Shown piece by piece: positions 17,767-28,656 of a stretch of 64,000 nt of DNA. How positions within the stretch are numbered: the first letter of the stretch is position 1; each line of letters opens with the position of its first letter. Below the pieces are notes generated by a model. It made no database searches and was not told where the DNA came from. It saw only the letters and a program-made list of their open reading frames with translations. The DNA is from Rathayibacter iranicus NCPPB 2253 = VKM Ac-1602. GTDB lineage: Bacteria > Actinomycetota > Actinomycetes > Actinomycetales > Microbacteriaceae. The stretch lies in contig NZ_QGDV01000003.1 of assembly GCF_003149025.1 (NCBI RefSeq), forward strand, positions 248,001 through 312,000, written 5' to 3'. The translations under genes and the position numbers were made by a program.

Positions 17767-18750
17767 ATGGCTGACACTCGTGCTCAACGACTCCGCAGGA
17801 CCGACTCAAGCGGTCGTGGCTACACCCGGGTCAGGGCGGGATCCGGGTTTAGCTACCGCGACCCTCGGGGCGCGACGGTCACCGACCAGGAACTTCGCTC
17901 GCGGTTCGATGCGCTGGGTATTCCGCCGGCCTGGAAGGACGTCTGGATCGCGCCGTACCCCAACGGCCACATCCAGGCGATGGGCATCGATGCGGCTGGG
18001 CGACGGCAATATGTCTACCATCCGACCTGGCGCGAGCAGAAGGATCGGCTCAAGTTCGACCGGGCGCTGAGGCTCGCGGAGGCCCTACCCGGTGCCCGAC
18101 GCGCAGTCACCCTGGCACTGCGATCCGAGGGACCGACGCGCGATCGCGCTCTCGCGACCGCCTTTCGGATGCTCGACACGGGTTCTCTCCGTGTCGGCAG
18201 CGAGCGCTACGCGAAGGAGCACGGCAGCATCGGCCTCTCGACGCTGCTGTGCTCGCACGCCACCACGCACGGCGACCGGGTCGCGCTGGCGTTCCCCGGC
18301 AAGAGCCATCAGGCCTGGACGAGCGAGATTCTCGACCGCGATCTCTCGCGAGTCGTCCGGGCGCTGAAGCGCAGAGGACCGAACGCGCGCCTGCTGGCCT
18401 GGAAGGACGGCAAGCAGTGGCGCCCGATCTCGGCGCCGGAGGTCAACGACTACGTGCGGGAGCGGGCGGGCGACGACTTCACGGCCAAGGACTTCCGCAC
18501 GCTGCACGGCACCGTCGCCGCCGCTCTCAGCCTCGCCAAGGCAGGCCCGCAGTCCACTCAGCGTGCCCGGAACGCTGCGATCGCGCAGGCCATGCGCGAT
18601 GCCTCAGAGGTGCTCGGCAACACCCCCACGGTCGCCCGCACGAGCTACGTCGACCCCCGCCTGCTCGACCACTTTCGCGCTGGCGAGACGATTGACCCCT
18701 CGCGCCCCGCCTCCGCTGAGACAACGCTCCGCGCCCTCCTCTTCGAGTAA
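17767..18750 (+). CDS. DNA topoisomerase IB (poxvirus-like)
   Basis: This 327-residue protein has the bacterial type IB layout: N-terminal clamp (GIPPAWKDVWIAPYPNGHIQA), catalytic domain with TGSLRVGSERYAKEHGSIGLSTLL, KDFRTLHGT and the active-site tyrosine near Tyr294 in ARTSYVDPRLL. It relaxes supercoils through a 3'-phosphotyrosyl intermediate. TAGGGT ends 7 bases before the ATG, consistent with a leaderless mRNA. A copy of the 3'-end repeat follows 20 bases after the stop. Confidence 0.88.
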   Translation: MADTRAQRLRRTDSSGRGYTRVRAGSGFSYRDPRGATVTDQELRSRFDALGIPPAWKDVWIAPYPNGHIQAMGIDAAGRRQYVYHPTWREQKDRLKFDRALRLAEALPGARRAVTLALRSEGPTRDRALATAFRMLDTGSLRVGSERYAKEHGSIGLSTLLCSHATTHGDRVALAFPGKSHQAWTSEILDRDLSRVVRALKRRGPNARLLAWKDGKQWRPISAPEVNDYVRERAGDDFTAKDFRTLHGTVAAALSLAKAGPQSTQRARNAAIAQAMRDASEVLGNTPTVARTSYVDPRLLDHFRAGETIDPSRPASAETTLRALLFE

Positions 18751-18770
18751 CCCCCGCCTCTCGCGAAATC

Positions 18771-18835
18771 TCGCGAAATGTCGCGAGATGTGCCCGAACG
18801 GTCGAGATGAGGCGCCGCGGCGGGTGATCTCGTCC
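18771..18835 (-). repeat. Dispersed 3'-end repeat, copy A
   Basis: Read on the minus strand, the copy is GACGAGATC, a CCGCCGCGG segment, ATCTCGACCGTTCG, then ATCTCGCGACATTTCGCG. It matches copies B and C with few differences. The CATTTCGCG end faces the topoisomerase gene, 20 bases past its stop. An extra TCTCGCGAAA unit is duplicated at 18760-18779. Confidence 0.75.
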
Positions 18836-18952
18836 GTCCTCCCCCATCTCGCGGATCGCAGGAGCGTCCTCCACAGGAAGGGATGGCGGGACACTCTCCA
18901 CGGGAACGCGGAATCGGCGAGCGGACGACGTAGAGCGCGTCAGTGTGCCGTC

Positions 18953-19897
18953 ATGACTCAGATACCTGAACTTCTCGTCGCCCGTGAACTGAGCAGAGTC
19001 GGCAGCGATGCGCGCCGCCTCCGACCGGACAGGTCGAAGGGGAGGCACCGACGTCTCGCTCCTGGCGTCTTCGTCGAGGCGCGGGCGTTCGGGGAGCTCC
19101 CCGACCGGGACCAACACCTGCTAAAGGCCCGCGCGATCGTCCGGACCCGCGGCGAGGAAGCGGTCCTCGCCCTGCACTCCGCAGCCGCGGTGTGGGGGCT
19201 CCCCCTCCTTTCGCGCAGCCCACCTCAGGTGCACTTGCTCGGTGCGCCGGGTGTCGCCGATGGTGTAGATACCATTCGGCACCGAGAGCGAATCCGCGAC
19301 GGCGATGTCGTCGAGCATGACGGCCATCTCGTCACCAGTCTCGAGCGGACCGTGCTCGACCTCGCGCGGCTCGCGTCACGCGAGGACGCCATCAGCGCCA
19401 TCGACCACTCACTCCGCAAGCCTTTGGGCGGGCTCGCGCAGGGTGATCTTCTCGAGCGGATCGAGGACTTCCGCGGATACCGGGGCGTCAAGCAGGCACG
19501 CCAGCTGATCGCCCTGGGTGACGGAGCCGCAGAGTCGACGGGGGAGAGCGTCAGCAGACTGAGAATGTCCGACTGCGGCGTTCCCACTCCGGTGCTGCAA
19601 AGCACCTTCCGCGACCATCGCGGCTTCGTCGGCCGGGTCGATTTCGACTGGCCGGGGTGCGAGGCCGTGGGCGAATTCGACGGTCTCGGGAAGTACCGCG
19701 ACCCCCGACTGCTCGCGGGAGCCGATCCCGCGGACGCCGTCATCAGGGAAAAGCTCCGCGAGGACCGCCTCCGCGCGCTCGGGCTTCGCGTCATCCGGTG
19801 GACTTTCGCCGACCTGCACGGACTGCACACTCTGTGCGCACTCCTGGGCTCCGCAGGCCTCCCGCCGACCCACACCGGCGTCGCCGCTTCGAGATAG
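18953..19897 (+). CDS. AbiEi-like antitoxin-domain / DUF559-like nuclease-fold protein
   Basis: The protein has 314 residues from ATG 18953. The N-terminal 80 residues resemble the AbiEi winged-helix region (RHRRLAPGVFVEA). The C-terminal half ends like DUF559/Vsr-type nucleases: VDFDWPGCEAVGEFDGLGKY, then REDRLRALGLRVIRWTFADL, a PD-(D/E)xK-like arrangement. Such proteins are common singletons in Actinobacteria with a proposed antitoxin or defence role. No AbiEii toxin is adjacent. Function is unproven. Confidence 0.65.
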   Translation: MTQIPELLVARELSRVGSDARRLRPDRSKGRHRRLAPGVFVEARAFGELPDRDQHLLKARAIVRTRGEEAVLALHSAAAVWGLPLLSRSPPQVHLLGAPGVADGVDTIRHRERIRDGDVVEHDGHLVTSLERTVLDLARLASREDAISAIDHSLRKPLGGLAQGDLLERIEDFRGYRGVKQARQLIALGDGAAESTGESVSRLRMSDCGVPTPVLQSTFRDHRGFVGRVDFDWPGCEAVGEFDGLGKYRDPRLLAGADPADAVIREKLREDRLRALGLRVIRWTFADLHGLHTLCALLGSAGLPPTHTGVAASR

Positions 19898-20423
19898 CGA
19901 GGACCGGACGAAACAACCCGCTGTGGCGCGGTAGGTCGTCCGGAGGGTGGGATGTCGCGACATTTCGCGGAGCAAGGAGAGCGAGGGGGGTGGGAGGGCG
20001 AGGGGGAGTGAGGGGAGGGGGTGGGAGGGCGACACGCCCGGGTTGCAGGGGTGGCCCATGTGTGGGAGACTCGTCTAGTTCAAAATTTCTTCCTGGGCGG
20101 TATGCCGCACGTGGAGGGACACTGCCAGGCAGTGCCGAGACCGCATCGCGGAGGCTCGACCCGAGAGGGCGGCCCGGCGGGTGCGACGTCGAGGCGGCGG
20201 GTAGCAGAACGACAACAACCGACATTTCCACGGGCTCTTCGCGCGTCGTGCTATTTGCATGACGATCGGAGCGCTCCAGATGCGGTGATTTTGACAGAAG
20301 AACACTGGTTGCACGTATCCGGGTTACCGGAGTTCCTTCGCGAGCGCGTCCAATGCGAGACGAGTCCGGCTTCGGTCGGAGGAGTCGCGTACGACGCAAT
20401 AACAAGAGAGTGAGAGATCACAC
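19898..20423 (+). other. Leader and spacer region upstream of the S10 operon
   Basis: This 526-base stretch has no supported gene. It holds a partial copy D of the 3'-end repeat at 19951-19970, a purine/G-rich tract at 19985-20029, and presumably the S10 operon promoter. The best promoter candidates I see (TTGCAG at 20043 with GAGACT at 20066; TTGACA at 20291 with a poor -10) are weak. Confidence 0.5.
19951..19970 (+). repeat. Partial copy D of the dispersed repeat
   Basis: GTCGCGACATTTCGCGG matches the CATTTCGCG half of copies A-C. The GACGAGATC palindromic half is absent. It lies about 55 bases past the stop of the AbiEi-like gene, on the opposite relative orientation to the others. Confidence 0.45.
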
Positions 20424-20732
20424 ATGGCGGGACAGAAGATCCGCATCCGACTGAAGTCGTATGACCACGAGGTCATCGACACGTCGGCGCGCAAGATCGT
20501 CGACACGGTCACCCGTGCCGGCGCCACGGTCGTCGGCCCCGTGCCGCTGCCGACCGAGAAGAACGTGGTCTGCGTGATCCGTTCGCCGCACAAGTATAAG
20601 GACAGCCGCGAGCACTTCGAGATGCGCACGCACAAGCGCCTCATCGACATCATCGACCCGACGCCCAAGGCAGTCGACTCGCTCATGCGCCTCGACCTGC
20701 CGGCCGACGTCAACATCGAGATCAAGCTCTAA
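20424..20732 (+). CDS. rpsJ: 30S ribosomal protein S10
   Basis: The 102-residue protein reads [20 protein letters not shown] and ends [15 protein letters not shown], fully canonical. It also acts as NusE in antitermination. It opens the S10 operon; rplC follows after 14 bases. Confidence 0.98.
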   Translation: MAGQKIRIRLKSYDHEVIDTSARKIVDTVTRAGATVVGPVPLPTEKNVVCVIRSPHKYKDSREHFEMRTHKRLIDIIDPTPKAVDSLMRLDLPADVNIEIKL

Positions 20733-20746
20733 GGAGGAGTGCCACC

Positions 20747-21415
20747 ATGTCTGTCACTGTTTCCCCCACGCTGAAGACCAGCAAGGGCCTCCTCGGCACC
20801 AAGCTCGGAATGACCCAGGTCTGGGACGAGAACAACAAGCTCGTGCCGGTCACCGTCATCGAGATCAGCCCCAATGTCGTGACCCAGGTCCGCACGGAAG
20901 AAAAGGATGGCTACACCGCCGTTCAGCTCGCCGCCGGTGCCGTCGACCCGCGCAAGGTGAAGAAGCCCGCCGCCGGTCACTTCGAGGCCGCCGGCGTGAC
21001 GCCGCGCCGCCACCTCACCGAGGTCCGTACCTCCGACGCCTCCACTTACTCGGCCGGGCAGGAGCTGACCGTCGATGCAGTCTTCGAGGCCGGCACCAAG
21101 GTCGATGTCGTTGGCACCAGCAAGGGCAAGGGCTTCGCCGGTGTCATGAAGCGTCACAACTTCAAGGGCGTCTCGGCTTCGCACGGTTCGCACCGCAACC
21201 ACCGCAAGCCCGGCTCCATCGGTGCCTCCTCGACTCCTAGCCGCGTGTTCAAGGGCATGCGCATGGCCGGTCGTATGGGCGGCGAGCGCGTCACCGTGCT
21301 CAACCTCAAGGTGCACTCCGTCGACGCCGAGAAGGGCCTGCTGCTCGTCAAGGGCGCTGTCCCCGGTGCCCGTGGTCGCCTCGTGTTCGTTCGCAACGCC
21401 GTGAAGGGAGCGTAG
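20747..21415 (+). CDS. rplC: 50S ribosomal protein L3
   Basis: The 222-residue protein contains [12 protein letters not shown] and the 23S-reaching loop [20 protein letters not shown]. It is an early assembly protein near the peptidyl transferase centre. The AAGGAGGA site precedes ATG 20747. Confidence 0.98.
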   Translation: MSVTVSPTLKTSKGLLGTKLGMTQVWDENNKLVPVTVIEISPNVVTQVRTEEKDGYTAVQLAAGAVDPRKVKKPAAGHFEAAGVTPRRHLTEVRTSDASTYSAGQELTVDAVFEAGTKVDVVGTSKGKGFAGVMKRHNFKGVSASHGSHRNHRKPGSIGASSTPSRVFKGMRMAGRMGGERVTVLNLKVHSVDAEKGLLLVKGAVPGARGRLVFVRNAVKGA

Positions 21416-21419
21416 TTCC

Positions 21420-22082
21420 ATGGCTACCTCTGTCGACATCGTCGACGTCAAGGGCCAGAAGGCGGGCTCGATTGAGCTTCCCGCCGCGCTCTTCGATGTC
21501 CAGACCAACATCCCCCTGATCCACCAGGTCGTCGTGGCCCAGCTCGCTGCGGCGCGCCAGGGAACCCACAAGACGAAGAACCGCGGTGAGGTCTCCGGAG
21601 CCGGTCGCAAGCCGTTCAAGCAGAAGGGAACCGGTCGCGCACGTCAGGGCTCGATCCGCGCCCCGCACATGACCGGTGGTGGCGTGGTCCACGGGCCGAC
21701 ACCCCGCAACTACTCGCAGCGCACCCCCAAGAAGATGATCGCCGCTGCCCTGCTCGGTGCTCTCTCGGATCGTGCTCGCGGTGCCCGCATCCACGTGGTC
21801 GAAACTCTCGCCCTCGGCGAGACTCCGAAGACCAAGGACGTCCTCGTCCTGCTCGACGCCCTCTCGGTGTCGCGCAACGTCCTCGTGGTCCTCGAGCGCG
21901 ACGACTTCATCGCCGAGCTTTCGCTCCGCAATGTGCCGTTCGTGCACATTCTGCCGGCCGATCAGCTCAACGCGTACGACGTGCTCGTCTCCGATGACAT
22001 CGTGTTCTCGAAGGGCGCGCTCGACGCGTTCATCGCGGCCAAGTCGGGCGTCGAGTCCAACAAGGAAGAGGTGAACGCATGA
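21420..22082 (+). CDS. rplD: 50S ribosomal protein L4
   Basis: The 220-residue protein has the exit-tunnel loop [21 protein letters not shown] and the TPKKMI segment. In E. coli L4 represses the S10 operon; no equivalent leader was identified here. Its end overlaps rplW by 4 bases. Confidence 0.98.
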   Translation: MATSVDIVDVKGQKAGSIELPAALFDVQTNIPLIHQVVVAQLAAARQGTHKTKNRGEVSGAGRKPFKQKGTGRARQGSIRAPHMTGGGVVHGPTPRNYSQRTPKKMIAAALLGALSDRARGARIHVVETLALGETPKTKDVLVLLDALSVSRNVLVVLERDDFIAELSLRNVPFVHILPADQLNAYDVLVSDDIVFSKGALDAFIAAKSGVESNKEEVNA

Positions 22083-22387
22083 GCCAGTCCGCCGCGTTCA
22101 ACAAGGACCCCCGCGACGTCATCATCTCCCCGGTGGTGTCGGAGAAGTCCTACGGTCTGATCGACGAGGGCAAGTACACCTTCGTGGTCGACTCGCGCTC
22201 GAACAAGACCGAGATCAAGCTCGCCATCGAGAAGATCTTCGGCGTCGAGGTCGCGTCGATCAACACGCTGAACCGTCAGGGCAAGACCCGCCGCACGAAG
22301 TTTGGCACTGGCAAGCGCAAGGACACCAAGCGCGCGATCGTCACGCTGAAGTCCGGCTCCATCGACATCTTCACGAGCGTCGGCTGA
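22079..22387 (+). CDS. rplW: 50S ribosomal protein L23
   Basis: The 102-residue protein begins [20 protein letters not shown] and has [19 protein letters not shown]. It sits at the tunnel exit, where it docks trigger factor and SRP. It is coupled to rplD by an ATGA overlap. Confidence 0.97.
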   Translation: MSQSAAFNKDPRDVIISPVVSEKSYGLIDEGKYTFVVDSRSNKTEIKLAIEKIFGVEVASINTLNRQGKTRRTKFGTGKRKDTKRAIVTLKSGSIDIFTSVG

Positions 22388-22414
22388 GCCGAAGAAGCGT
22401 AGAGGAAACAGACA

Positions 22415-23254
<840 letters not shown>

Positions 23255-23266
23255 GAGTTGTAGAAG

Positions 23267-23548
23267 ATGCCTCGCAGTCTCAAGAAGGGCCCCTTCGTTG
23301 ACGACCACCTGCTCCGCAAGGTGTTCACCGCTAACGAAGCCGGCAACAAGAACGTCATTAAGACCTGGTCGCGCCGATCGATGATCATCCCGGCGATGCT
23401 GGGTCACACCATCGCGGTCCACGACGGTCGCAAGCACATTCCAGTGTTCGTGACCGAGACCATGGTCGGCCACAAGCTCGGCGAGTTCGCCCCCACTCGG
23501 ACCTTCCGTGGTCACGAGAAGGACGACAAGAAGGGCCGTCGCCGCTAA
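23267..23548 (+). CDS. rpsS: 30S ribosomal protein S19
   Basis: The 93-residue protein reads [19 protein letters not shown] and has IVHDGRK-like and [17 protein letters not shown] segments. It binds 16S rRNA in the head with S13. Canonical. Confidence 0.98.
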   Translation: MPRSLKKGPFVDDHLLRKVFTANEAGNKNVIKTWSRRSMIIPAMLGHTIAVHDGRKHIPVFVTETMVGHKLGEFAPTRTFRGHEKDDKKGRRR

Positions 23549-23572
23549 GCGGCGACGAGAAGGAGGAGAGAA

Positions 23573-23938
23573 ATGGTGGAGTCGATCGCACGCGTGCGAC
23601 ACATCCGCGTCACCCCCCAGAAGGCTCGCCGTGTCGTGAACCTGATCCGCGGAAAGCAGGCTCAGGAGGCACTCGCCATCTTGAAGTTCGCGCCGCAGGG
23701 TGCGTCCGAGCCCGTCTACAAGCTCGTCGCCTCGGCGATGGCGAACGCTCGCGTCAAGGCTGATGCCTCAAACGAGTACCTCGACGACCAGGACCTGTTC
23801 GTGTCCCGCGCCTTCGTCGATGAGGGAACCACCCTCAAGCGATTCCAGCCCCGTGCTCAGGGTCGTGCCTTCCGCATCAACAAGCGCACCAGCCACATCA
23901 CCGTCGTGCTGGCCACTCCTGAGGAGGGGACCAAGTAA
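23573..23938 (+). CDS. rplV: 50S ribosomal protein L22
   Basis: The 121-residue protein has [18 protein letters not shown] and the tunnel hairpin [16 protein letters not shown]. The stop overlaps the rpsC start by one base (TAATG). Confidence 0.98.
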   Translation: MVESIARVRHIRVTPQKARRVVNLIRGKQAQEALAILKFAPQGASEPVYKLVASAMANARVKADASNEYLDDQDLFVSRAFVDEGTTLKRFQPRAQGRAFRINKRTSHITVVLATPEEGTK

Positions 23939-24696
23939 TGGGTCAGAAAGTAAACCCCTACGGTTTCCGTCTGGGAATCACCACCGACCACGTGTCGCGT
24001 TGGTTCTCCGACAGCACCAAGAAGGGCCAGCGGTACAGCGACTACCTCGCCGAGGACGTCAAGATCCGCCGACTTCTCGCCACGCAGCTCGACCGTGCGG
24101 GCGTTGCTCGCATCGAGATCGAGCGCACCCGCGACCGCGTCCGTGTCGACATCCACACTGCCCGCCCGGGCATCGTGATCGGTCGCCGCGGTGCCGAGGC
24201 CGAGCGCATCCGCGCCGACCTCGAGAAGCTCACGGCCAAGCAGATTCAGCTCAACATTCTCGAGGTCAAGAACCCCGAGGCCGAGGCTCAGCTGGTCGCC
24301 CAGGGTATCGCCGAGCAGCTCTCCGCCCGCGTGGCTTTCCGCCGCGCGATGCGTAAGGGTCTGCAGGGCGCGCAGCGCGCCGGCGCCAAGGGTGTTCGCA
24401 TCCAGGTCTCCGGCCGCCTCGGCGGCGCCGAGATGAGCCGTTCAGAGTTCTACCGCGAGGGACGCGTGCCGCTGCACACCCTTCGGGCGAACATCGACTA
24501 CGGCTTCTACGAGGCGAAGACCACCTTCGGCCGCATCGGCGTGAAGGTCTGGATCTACAAGGGCGACATCACCAATAAGGAGCTCGCCCGCGAGCAGGCG
24601 AACAGCAAGTCGTCGCGCCCCGAGCGCAGCGACCGACCACGCCGTGCCCCCCGCCAGCAGAGCGAGGCGCCCGTCGCAGCAGGAGTTGAGGCATAA
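23938..24696 (+). CDS. rpsC: 30S ribosomal protein S3
   Basis: The 252-residue protein contains [20 protein letters not shown], the KH-domain GXXG ([10 protein letters not shown]) and [12 protein letters not shown]-terminal tail of about 35 residues is Arg/Ser/Ala-rich, longer than in E. coli, typical of Actinobacteria. Confidence 0.98.
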   Translation: MGQKVNPYGFRLGITTDHVSRWFSDSTKKGQRYSDYLAEDVKIRRLLATQLDRAGVARIEIERTRDRVRVDIHTARPGIVIGRRGAEAERIRADLEKLTAKQIQLNILEVKNPEAEAQLVAQGIAEQLSARVAFRRAMRKGLQGAQRAGAKGVRIQVSGRLGGAEMSRSEFYREGRVPLHTLRANIDYGFYEAKTTFGRIGVKVWIYKGDITNKELAREQANSKSSRPERSDRPRRAPRQQSEAPVAAGVEA

Positions 24697-24698
24697 CC

Positions 24699-25118
24699 AT
24701 GTTGATTCCGCGTCGAGTCAAGCACCGCAAGCAACACCACCCGGGCCGTTCCGGCCAGGCCACCGGTGGCACCAAGGTGTCGTTCGGTGAGTTCGGCATC
24801 CAGGCCCTCACGTCCGCCTATGTGACCAACAGGCAGATCGAGTCCGCTCGTATCGCCATGACGCGCCACATCAAGCGCGGCGGGAAGGTCTGGATCAACA
24901 TCTACCCGGACCGCCCGCTAACCAAGAAGCCCGCCGAAACCCGCATGGGTTCCGGTAAGGGCTCGCCGGAGTGGTGGGTCGCTAACGTCAAGCCGGGCCG
25001 CGTCCTCTTCGAGGTCGCCGGTGTCGATGAGCAACTTGCTCGCGAAGCCATGACCCGTGCCATCCACAAGCTGCCCCTCAAGGCACGCATCATCAAGCGC
25101 GAGGAGGGAGACGCGTAA
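24699..25118 (+). CDS. rplP: 50S ribosomal protein L16
   Basis: The 139-residue protein starts [19 protein letters not shown] and has [20 protein letters not shown]. It binds near the A site. It overlaps rpmC by one base. Confidence 0.98.
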   Translation: MLIPRRVKHRKQHHPGRSGQATGGTKVSFGEFGIQALTSAYVTNRQIESARIAMTRHIKRGGKVWINIYPDRPLTKKPAETRMGSGKGSPEWWVANVKPGRVLFEVAGVDEQLAREAMTRAIHKLPLKARIIKREEGDA

Positions 25119-25444
25119 TGGCGATCGGATCCAAGGAGCTCGCCCCCGCCGAGCTCGACACTTTTGAGGACGAGCGTCTCGTCACCGAGCTGAAGAAGGC
25201 CAAGGAGGAGCTGTTCAACCTCCGCTTCCAGTCGGCCACCGGTCAGCTCGATACCAACGGCCGCCTCCGTGCCGTCAAGCGCGATATCGCCCGCATTTAC
25301 ACGGTCATCCGTGAGCGCGAGCTGGGTATTCGCGCCACCCCCGCACCCGTCGAGGCTCCGGCCAAGGCGGAGAAGAAGTCCAAGACCAAGAAGGCCGCCA
25401 AGGCTGAGGTCGAGGCGACCGAGTCGACAGAGGAGGCCAAGTAA
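25118..25444 (+). CDS. rpmC: 50S ribosomal protein L29 with C-terminal extension
   Basis: The L29 core (about residues 1-75: [20 protein letters not shown]) is followed by roughly 30 extra residues rich in Ala, Lys and Glu. At 108 residues it is well above the usual 65-80. The tail is probably disordered and solvent-exposed. Confidence 0.95.
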   Translation: MAIGSKELAPAELDTFEDERLVTELKKAKEELFNLRFQSATGQLDTNGRLRAVKRDIARIYTVIRERELGIRATPAPVEAPAKAEKKSKTKKAAKAEVEATESTEEAK

Positions 25445-25758
25445 TGGCAACCGTCAATGACACCGCCGGCCACGAGTCGGCCGCGCACGACGTCAAGCAG
25501 GAGGGCGCTCGCGGTTACCGCAAGACCCGCCGCGGCTACGTCACCAGCGACAAGATGGACAAGACCATCACCGTCGAGGTCGAGGACCGCGTGAAGCACC
25601 CCCTCTACGGCAAGGTCATCCGCCGCACCTCGAAGGTCAAAGCTCACGACGAGCTGAACACCGCGGGAATCGGCGACCTCGTCGTCATCAGCGAGACCCG
25701 TCCCCTCAGCGCCTCCAAGCGCTGGCGCCTGGTCGAGATCCTCGAGAAGGCCAAGTAG
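25444..25758 (+). CDS. rpsQ: 30S ribosomal protein S17
   Basis: The 104-residue protein has the OB-fold core [20 protein letters not shown] and [18 protein letters not shown]. About 20 additional residues precede the core. It overlaps the rpmC stop by one base. Confidence 0.97.
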   Translation: MATVNDTAGHESAAHDVKQEGARGYRKTRRGYVTSDKMDKTITVEVEDRVKHPLYGKVIRRTSKVKAHDELNTAGIGDLVVISETRPLSASKRWRLVEILEKAK

Positions 25759-25791
25759 GCCGCGGCCTACTTGAGTTAGCAGGAGAGACAC

Positions 25792-26160
25792 ATGCTTCAG
25801 CAAGAATCCCGAGTCAAGGTTGCCGACAACACCGGCGCCAAGATGCTCCTCACCATTCGAGTCCTCGGAGGCTCCGGTCGCCGCTACGCCGGTCTCGGCG
25901 ATGTCATCGTCGCCACCGTCAAGGACGCCATTCCCGGTGGGAACGTCAAGAAGGGCGATGTGGTCAAGGCCGTCATCGTTCGGACCATCAAGCAGACCCG
26001 TCGATCCGACGGCTCATACATCAAGTTCGACGAGAACGCCGCCGTCATCCTCAAGAACGACGGGGACCCCCGCGGCACCCGCATCTTCGGACCGGTCGGT
26101 CGCGAACTCCGCGACAAGAAGTTCATGAAGATCGTCTCGCTGGCACCGGAGGTTATCTAG
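25792..26160 (+). CDS. rplN: 50S ribosomal protein L14
   Basis: The 122-residue protein starts [17 protein letters not shown] and has the [20 protein letters not shown] segment. Canonical length. Confidence 0.98.
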   Translation: MLQQESRVKVADNTGAKMLLTIRVLGGSGRRYAGLGDVIVATVKDAIPGGNVKKGDVVKAVIVRTIKQTRRSDGSYIKFDENAAVILKNDGDPRGTRIFGPVGRELRDKKFMKIVSLAPEVI

Positions 26161-26162
26161 TC

Positions 26163-26522
26163 ATGGCCAAGATCAAGAAGGGTGACCTCGTCCAGGTCAT
26201 CTCGGGGGCTACCCAGGAGCGCGGCGGAGACCGTGGCAAGCAGGGCAAGGTCCTCGAGGTGCTGGTCGAGCGCAACCGCGTCGTCGTCGAGGGTGTGAAC
26301 TTCGTCAAGAAGCACACCCGCGTCGGTCAGACGCAGCGAGGCTCGAAGGAGGGCGGCATCGAGACTGTCGAGGCGTCCATCCACATCTCGAACGTCGCGA
26401 TCGTCGACCCGAAGACCAAGAAGCCGACGAGGGTTGGCCACCGCAACGTGGCCGTCACCAAGGATGGCGTGACCAAGACCGTTCGCGTGCGCTACGCGAA
26501 GGCGTCGGGTGAGGAACTGTAA
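26163..26522 (+). CDS. rplX: 50S ribosomal protein L24
   Basis: The 119-residue protein begins [20 protein letters not shown] with the KOW motif ([20 protein letters not shown]). It initiates 50S assembly. It overlaps rplE by one base. Confidence 0.97.
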   Translation: MAKIKKGDLVQVISGATQERGGDRGKQGKVLEVLVERNRVVVEGVNFVKKHTRVGQTQRGSKEGGIETVEASIHISNVAIVDPKTKKPTRVGHRNVAVTKDGVTKTVRVRYAKASGEEL

Positions 26523-27106
26523 TGACTGACACCACCGCAGTGGCTGCGAAGGTTCAGCCGCGGCTCAAGGCCAAATACCAGGCCGATATCATCCCCGCTC
26601 TCCAGGAGCAGTTCGGTTTTGGCAACGTGCACCAGGTTCCCGGCCTGGTCAAGGTTGTCGTGAACACGGGCGTTGGCGAGGCTGCCCGCGACGGCAAGAT
26701 CATTGATGGCGCGGTCAAGGACCTCACCGCTATCACCGGTCAGAAGCCGCAGATCACGAAGGCCCGCAAGTCCATCGCGCAGTTCAAGCTGCGCGAGGGT
26801 CAGGCCATCGGCGCACACGTCACCCTCCGTGGTGACCGTGCGTGGGAGTTCCTGGACCGCCTGCTCTCGGTGGCGCTGCCGCGCATCCGCGACTTCCGCG
26901 GTCTCTCGGACCGCCAGTTCGACGGCAACGGCAACTACACCTTCGGTATCACGGAGCAGTCGATCTTTCACGAGATCGACCAGGACCGCATCGACCGCGT
27001 CCGCGGCTTCGACGTCACCGTTGTGACCACCGCGAAGACCGACGACGAGGGACGCGCGCTGCTCAAGCAGCTCGGCTTCCCATTCAAGTCCTCGGACAAG
27101 GCGTAA
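26522..27106 (+). CDS. rplE: 50S ribosomal protein L5
   Basis: The 194-residue protein has [19 protein letters not shown], the conserved [15 protein letters not shown] and LGFPFKSS ending. It binds 5S rRNA. A terminator-like hairpin, not rpsN, follows. Confidence 0.98.
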   Translation: MTDTTAVAAKVQPRLKAKYQADIIPALQEQFGFGNVHQVPGLVKVVVNTGVGEAARDGKIIDGAVKDLTAITGQKPQITKARKSIAQFKLREGQAIGAHVTLRGDRAWEFLDRLLSVALPRIRDFRGLSDRQFDGNGNYTFGITEQSIFHEIDQDRIDRVRGFDVTVVTTAKTDDEGRALLKQLGFPFKSSDKA

Positions 27107-27117
27107 GCAGCATCCTC

Positions 27118-27153
27118 GAGGCCGGGGGACGGTGAGAACCGCCCTCCGGCCTC
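27118..27153 (+). terminator. Hairpin ending the first half of the spc operon
   Basis: The arm starting GAGGCCGG at 27118 pairs with 27139-27153 (ending CCGGCCTC) with a small internal mismatch and a 6-base loop, followed by GTCGTTCGTC. It lies 12 bases after the rplE stop. Confidence 0.65.
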
Positions 27154-27191
27154 GTCGTTCGTCCGCGGATCATCGCGGGCACGATCGGCCC

Positions 27192-27220
27192 TCGACCGCA
27201 GACCATCGGCCATGTATCAT
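27192..27220 (+). promoter_or_regulatory. Candidate promoter of the rpsH-rplF-rplR operon
   Basis: TCGACC at 27192-27197, a 17-base spacer and TATCAT at 27215-27220 fall after the terminator and 120 bases before rpsH. A GTTGG follows a few bases downstream. Confidence 0.5.
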
Positions 27221-27340
27221 GGCACGTTGGCCTGCGCTCGCGCGGCCGCATGGGCGTCGACGTCGTCGGCGCCGTCCCACACCACAGGTCGGCACTCTTG
27301 TAAAGGGTGTCGAAACCAGGCGAGAAAGGCACCATCAGCC

Positions 27341-27739
27341 ATGACCATGACTGATCCGGTCGCAGATCTGCTGACCAGAATCCGTAACGCGAACTCAGCG
27401 CACCACGACTCCATCACCCTCCCCGGCTCGAAGCTCAAGGCGAACATCGCCGAGATCCTCAAGACCGAGGGCTATATCGCCGACTGGAAGGTCGAGGAGG
27501 CGCGCGTCGGCACGACGCTCTCCATCTCCCTCAAGTACGGCCCCAACCGCGAGCGCTCCATCGCGGGCATCAAGCGGGTCTCGAAGCCCGGCCTCCGTGT
27601 CTACGCGAAGTCGGCCGAGATTCCCACCGTGCTCGGCGGCCTCGGCGTCGCCATCCTGTCCACGTCGAGCGGTCTGCTGACCGACCGCCAGGCCGAGAAG
27701 AAGGGCGTGGGTGGGGAAGTCCTCGCCTACGTGTGGTAA
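27341..27739 (+). CDS. rpsH: 30S ribosomal protein S8
   Basis: The 132-residue protein starts at ATG 27341 ([20 protein letters not shown]), preceded by GAGAAAGG. Codons upstream in frame are leader. S8 is the regulator of the spc operon in E. coli. No rpsN lies between rplE and this gene. Confidence 0.98.
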   Translation: MTMTDPVADLLTRIRNANSAHHDSITLPGSKLKANIAEILKTEGYIADWKVEEARVGTTLSISLKYGPNRERSIAGIKRVSKPGLRVYAKSAEIPTVLGGLGVAILSTSSGLLTDRQAEKKGVGGEVLAYVW

Positions 27740-27745
27740 TCCCTT

Positions 27746-28282
27746 ATGTCGCGTATTGGAAGACTTCCCATTGAAATCCCGGCGGGCGTCGACGTCTCCG
27801 TCGCCGGATCCGCGGTAACCGTCAAGGGCCCGAAGGGCGAGCTGACCGTTCCGGTCGCCAGCCCCATCCAGGTCGCCGTCGAGAATGGTCAGGTCCTGGT
27901 CTCGCGGCCTGACGACGAGCGCGTGTCGCGCTCGCTCCACGGCCTCACCCGCACGCTCATCGCGAACGACATCATCGGTGTCACGCAGGGCTACTCCAAG
28001 GGCCTCGAGGTCGTCGGGACCGGATATCGCGTTCTGGCGAAGGGCTCGGACATCGAGTTCGCGCTCGGCTTCTCGCACCCGGTCGTCGTGACCCCGCCCG
28101 CGGGCATCTCGTTCACGGTCGAGGGCAATAACAAGCTCACTGTGCACGGCATCTCTAAGCAGGCCGTCGGTGAGGTGGCCGCCAACATTCGTAAGATCCG
28201 CAAGCCCGAGCCCTACAAGGGCAAGGGCGTGCGCTACGCCGGCGAGGTTGTTCGCCGCAAGGCCGGAAAGAGCGGTAAGTGA
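27746..28282 (+). CDS. rplF: 50S ribosomal protein L6
   Basis: The 178-residue protein begins [17 protein letters not shown] and ends with [20 protein letters not shown]. The gap to rpsH is 6 bases. Canonical. Confidence 0.98.
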   Translation: MSRIGRLPIEIPAGVDVSVAGSAVTVKGPKGELTVPVASPIQVAVENGQVLVSRPDDERVSRSLHGLTRTLIANDIIGVTQGYSKGLEVVGTGYRVLAKGSDIEFALGFSHPVVVTPPAGISFTVEGNNKLTVHGISKQAVGEVAANIRKIRKPEPYKGKGVRYAGEVVRRKAGKSGK

Positions 28283-28284
28283 TC

Positions 28285-28656
28285 ATGGGACTCGGAACCA
28301 GAGGAAAGAGCAAGTCCGCTGCGCGCGGTCGTCGTCACGACCGTTTGCGCAAGAGGGTCGTCGGATCCGCCGAGCGCCCCCGCCTCGTCGTCAACCGTTC
28401 GGCTCGCCACGTCTTCGTGCAGATCGTCGATGATGCGCAGGGTCGAACCCTCGTGTCGGCGTCGACCCTCGAGGCCGACCTGCGCGTGTTTGACGGCGAC
28501 AAGACCGCCAAGGCCCGCAAGGTTGGCGAACTCGTCGCCGAGCGTGCCAAGAACGCCGGTGTCGAGGCGGTCGTCTTCGACCGCGGAGGCAATAAGTACG
28601 CCGGTCGCGTTGCCGCGATCGCCGATGGAGCACGAGAGGCAGGGCTCAACCTGTGA
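28285..28656 (+). CDS. rplR: 50S ribosomal protein L18
   Basis: The 123-residue protein [20 protein letters not shown] has [20 protein letters not shown] and the [14 protein letters not shown] ending. It binds 5S rRNA. A GTG at 28279 in the same frame is an alternative start. Confidence 0.97.
   Translation: MGLGTRGKSKSAARGRRHDRLRKRVVGSAERPRLVVNRSARHVFVQIVDDAQGRTLVSASTLEADLRVFDGDKTAKARKVGELVAERAKNAGVEAVVFDRGGNKYAGRVAAIADGAREAGLNL

Noticed and set aside
20291-20316. TTGACA as the S10 operon promoter
   Set aside because: No acceptable -10 at 16-18 bases spacing; reported only as a weak candidate.
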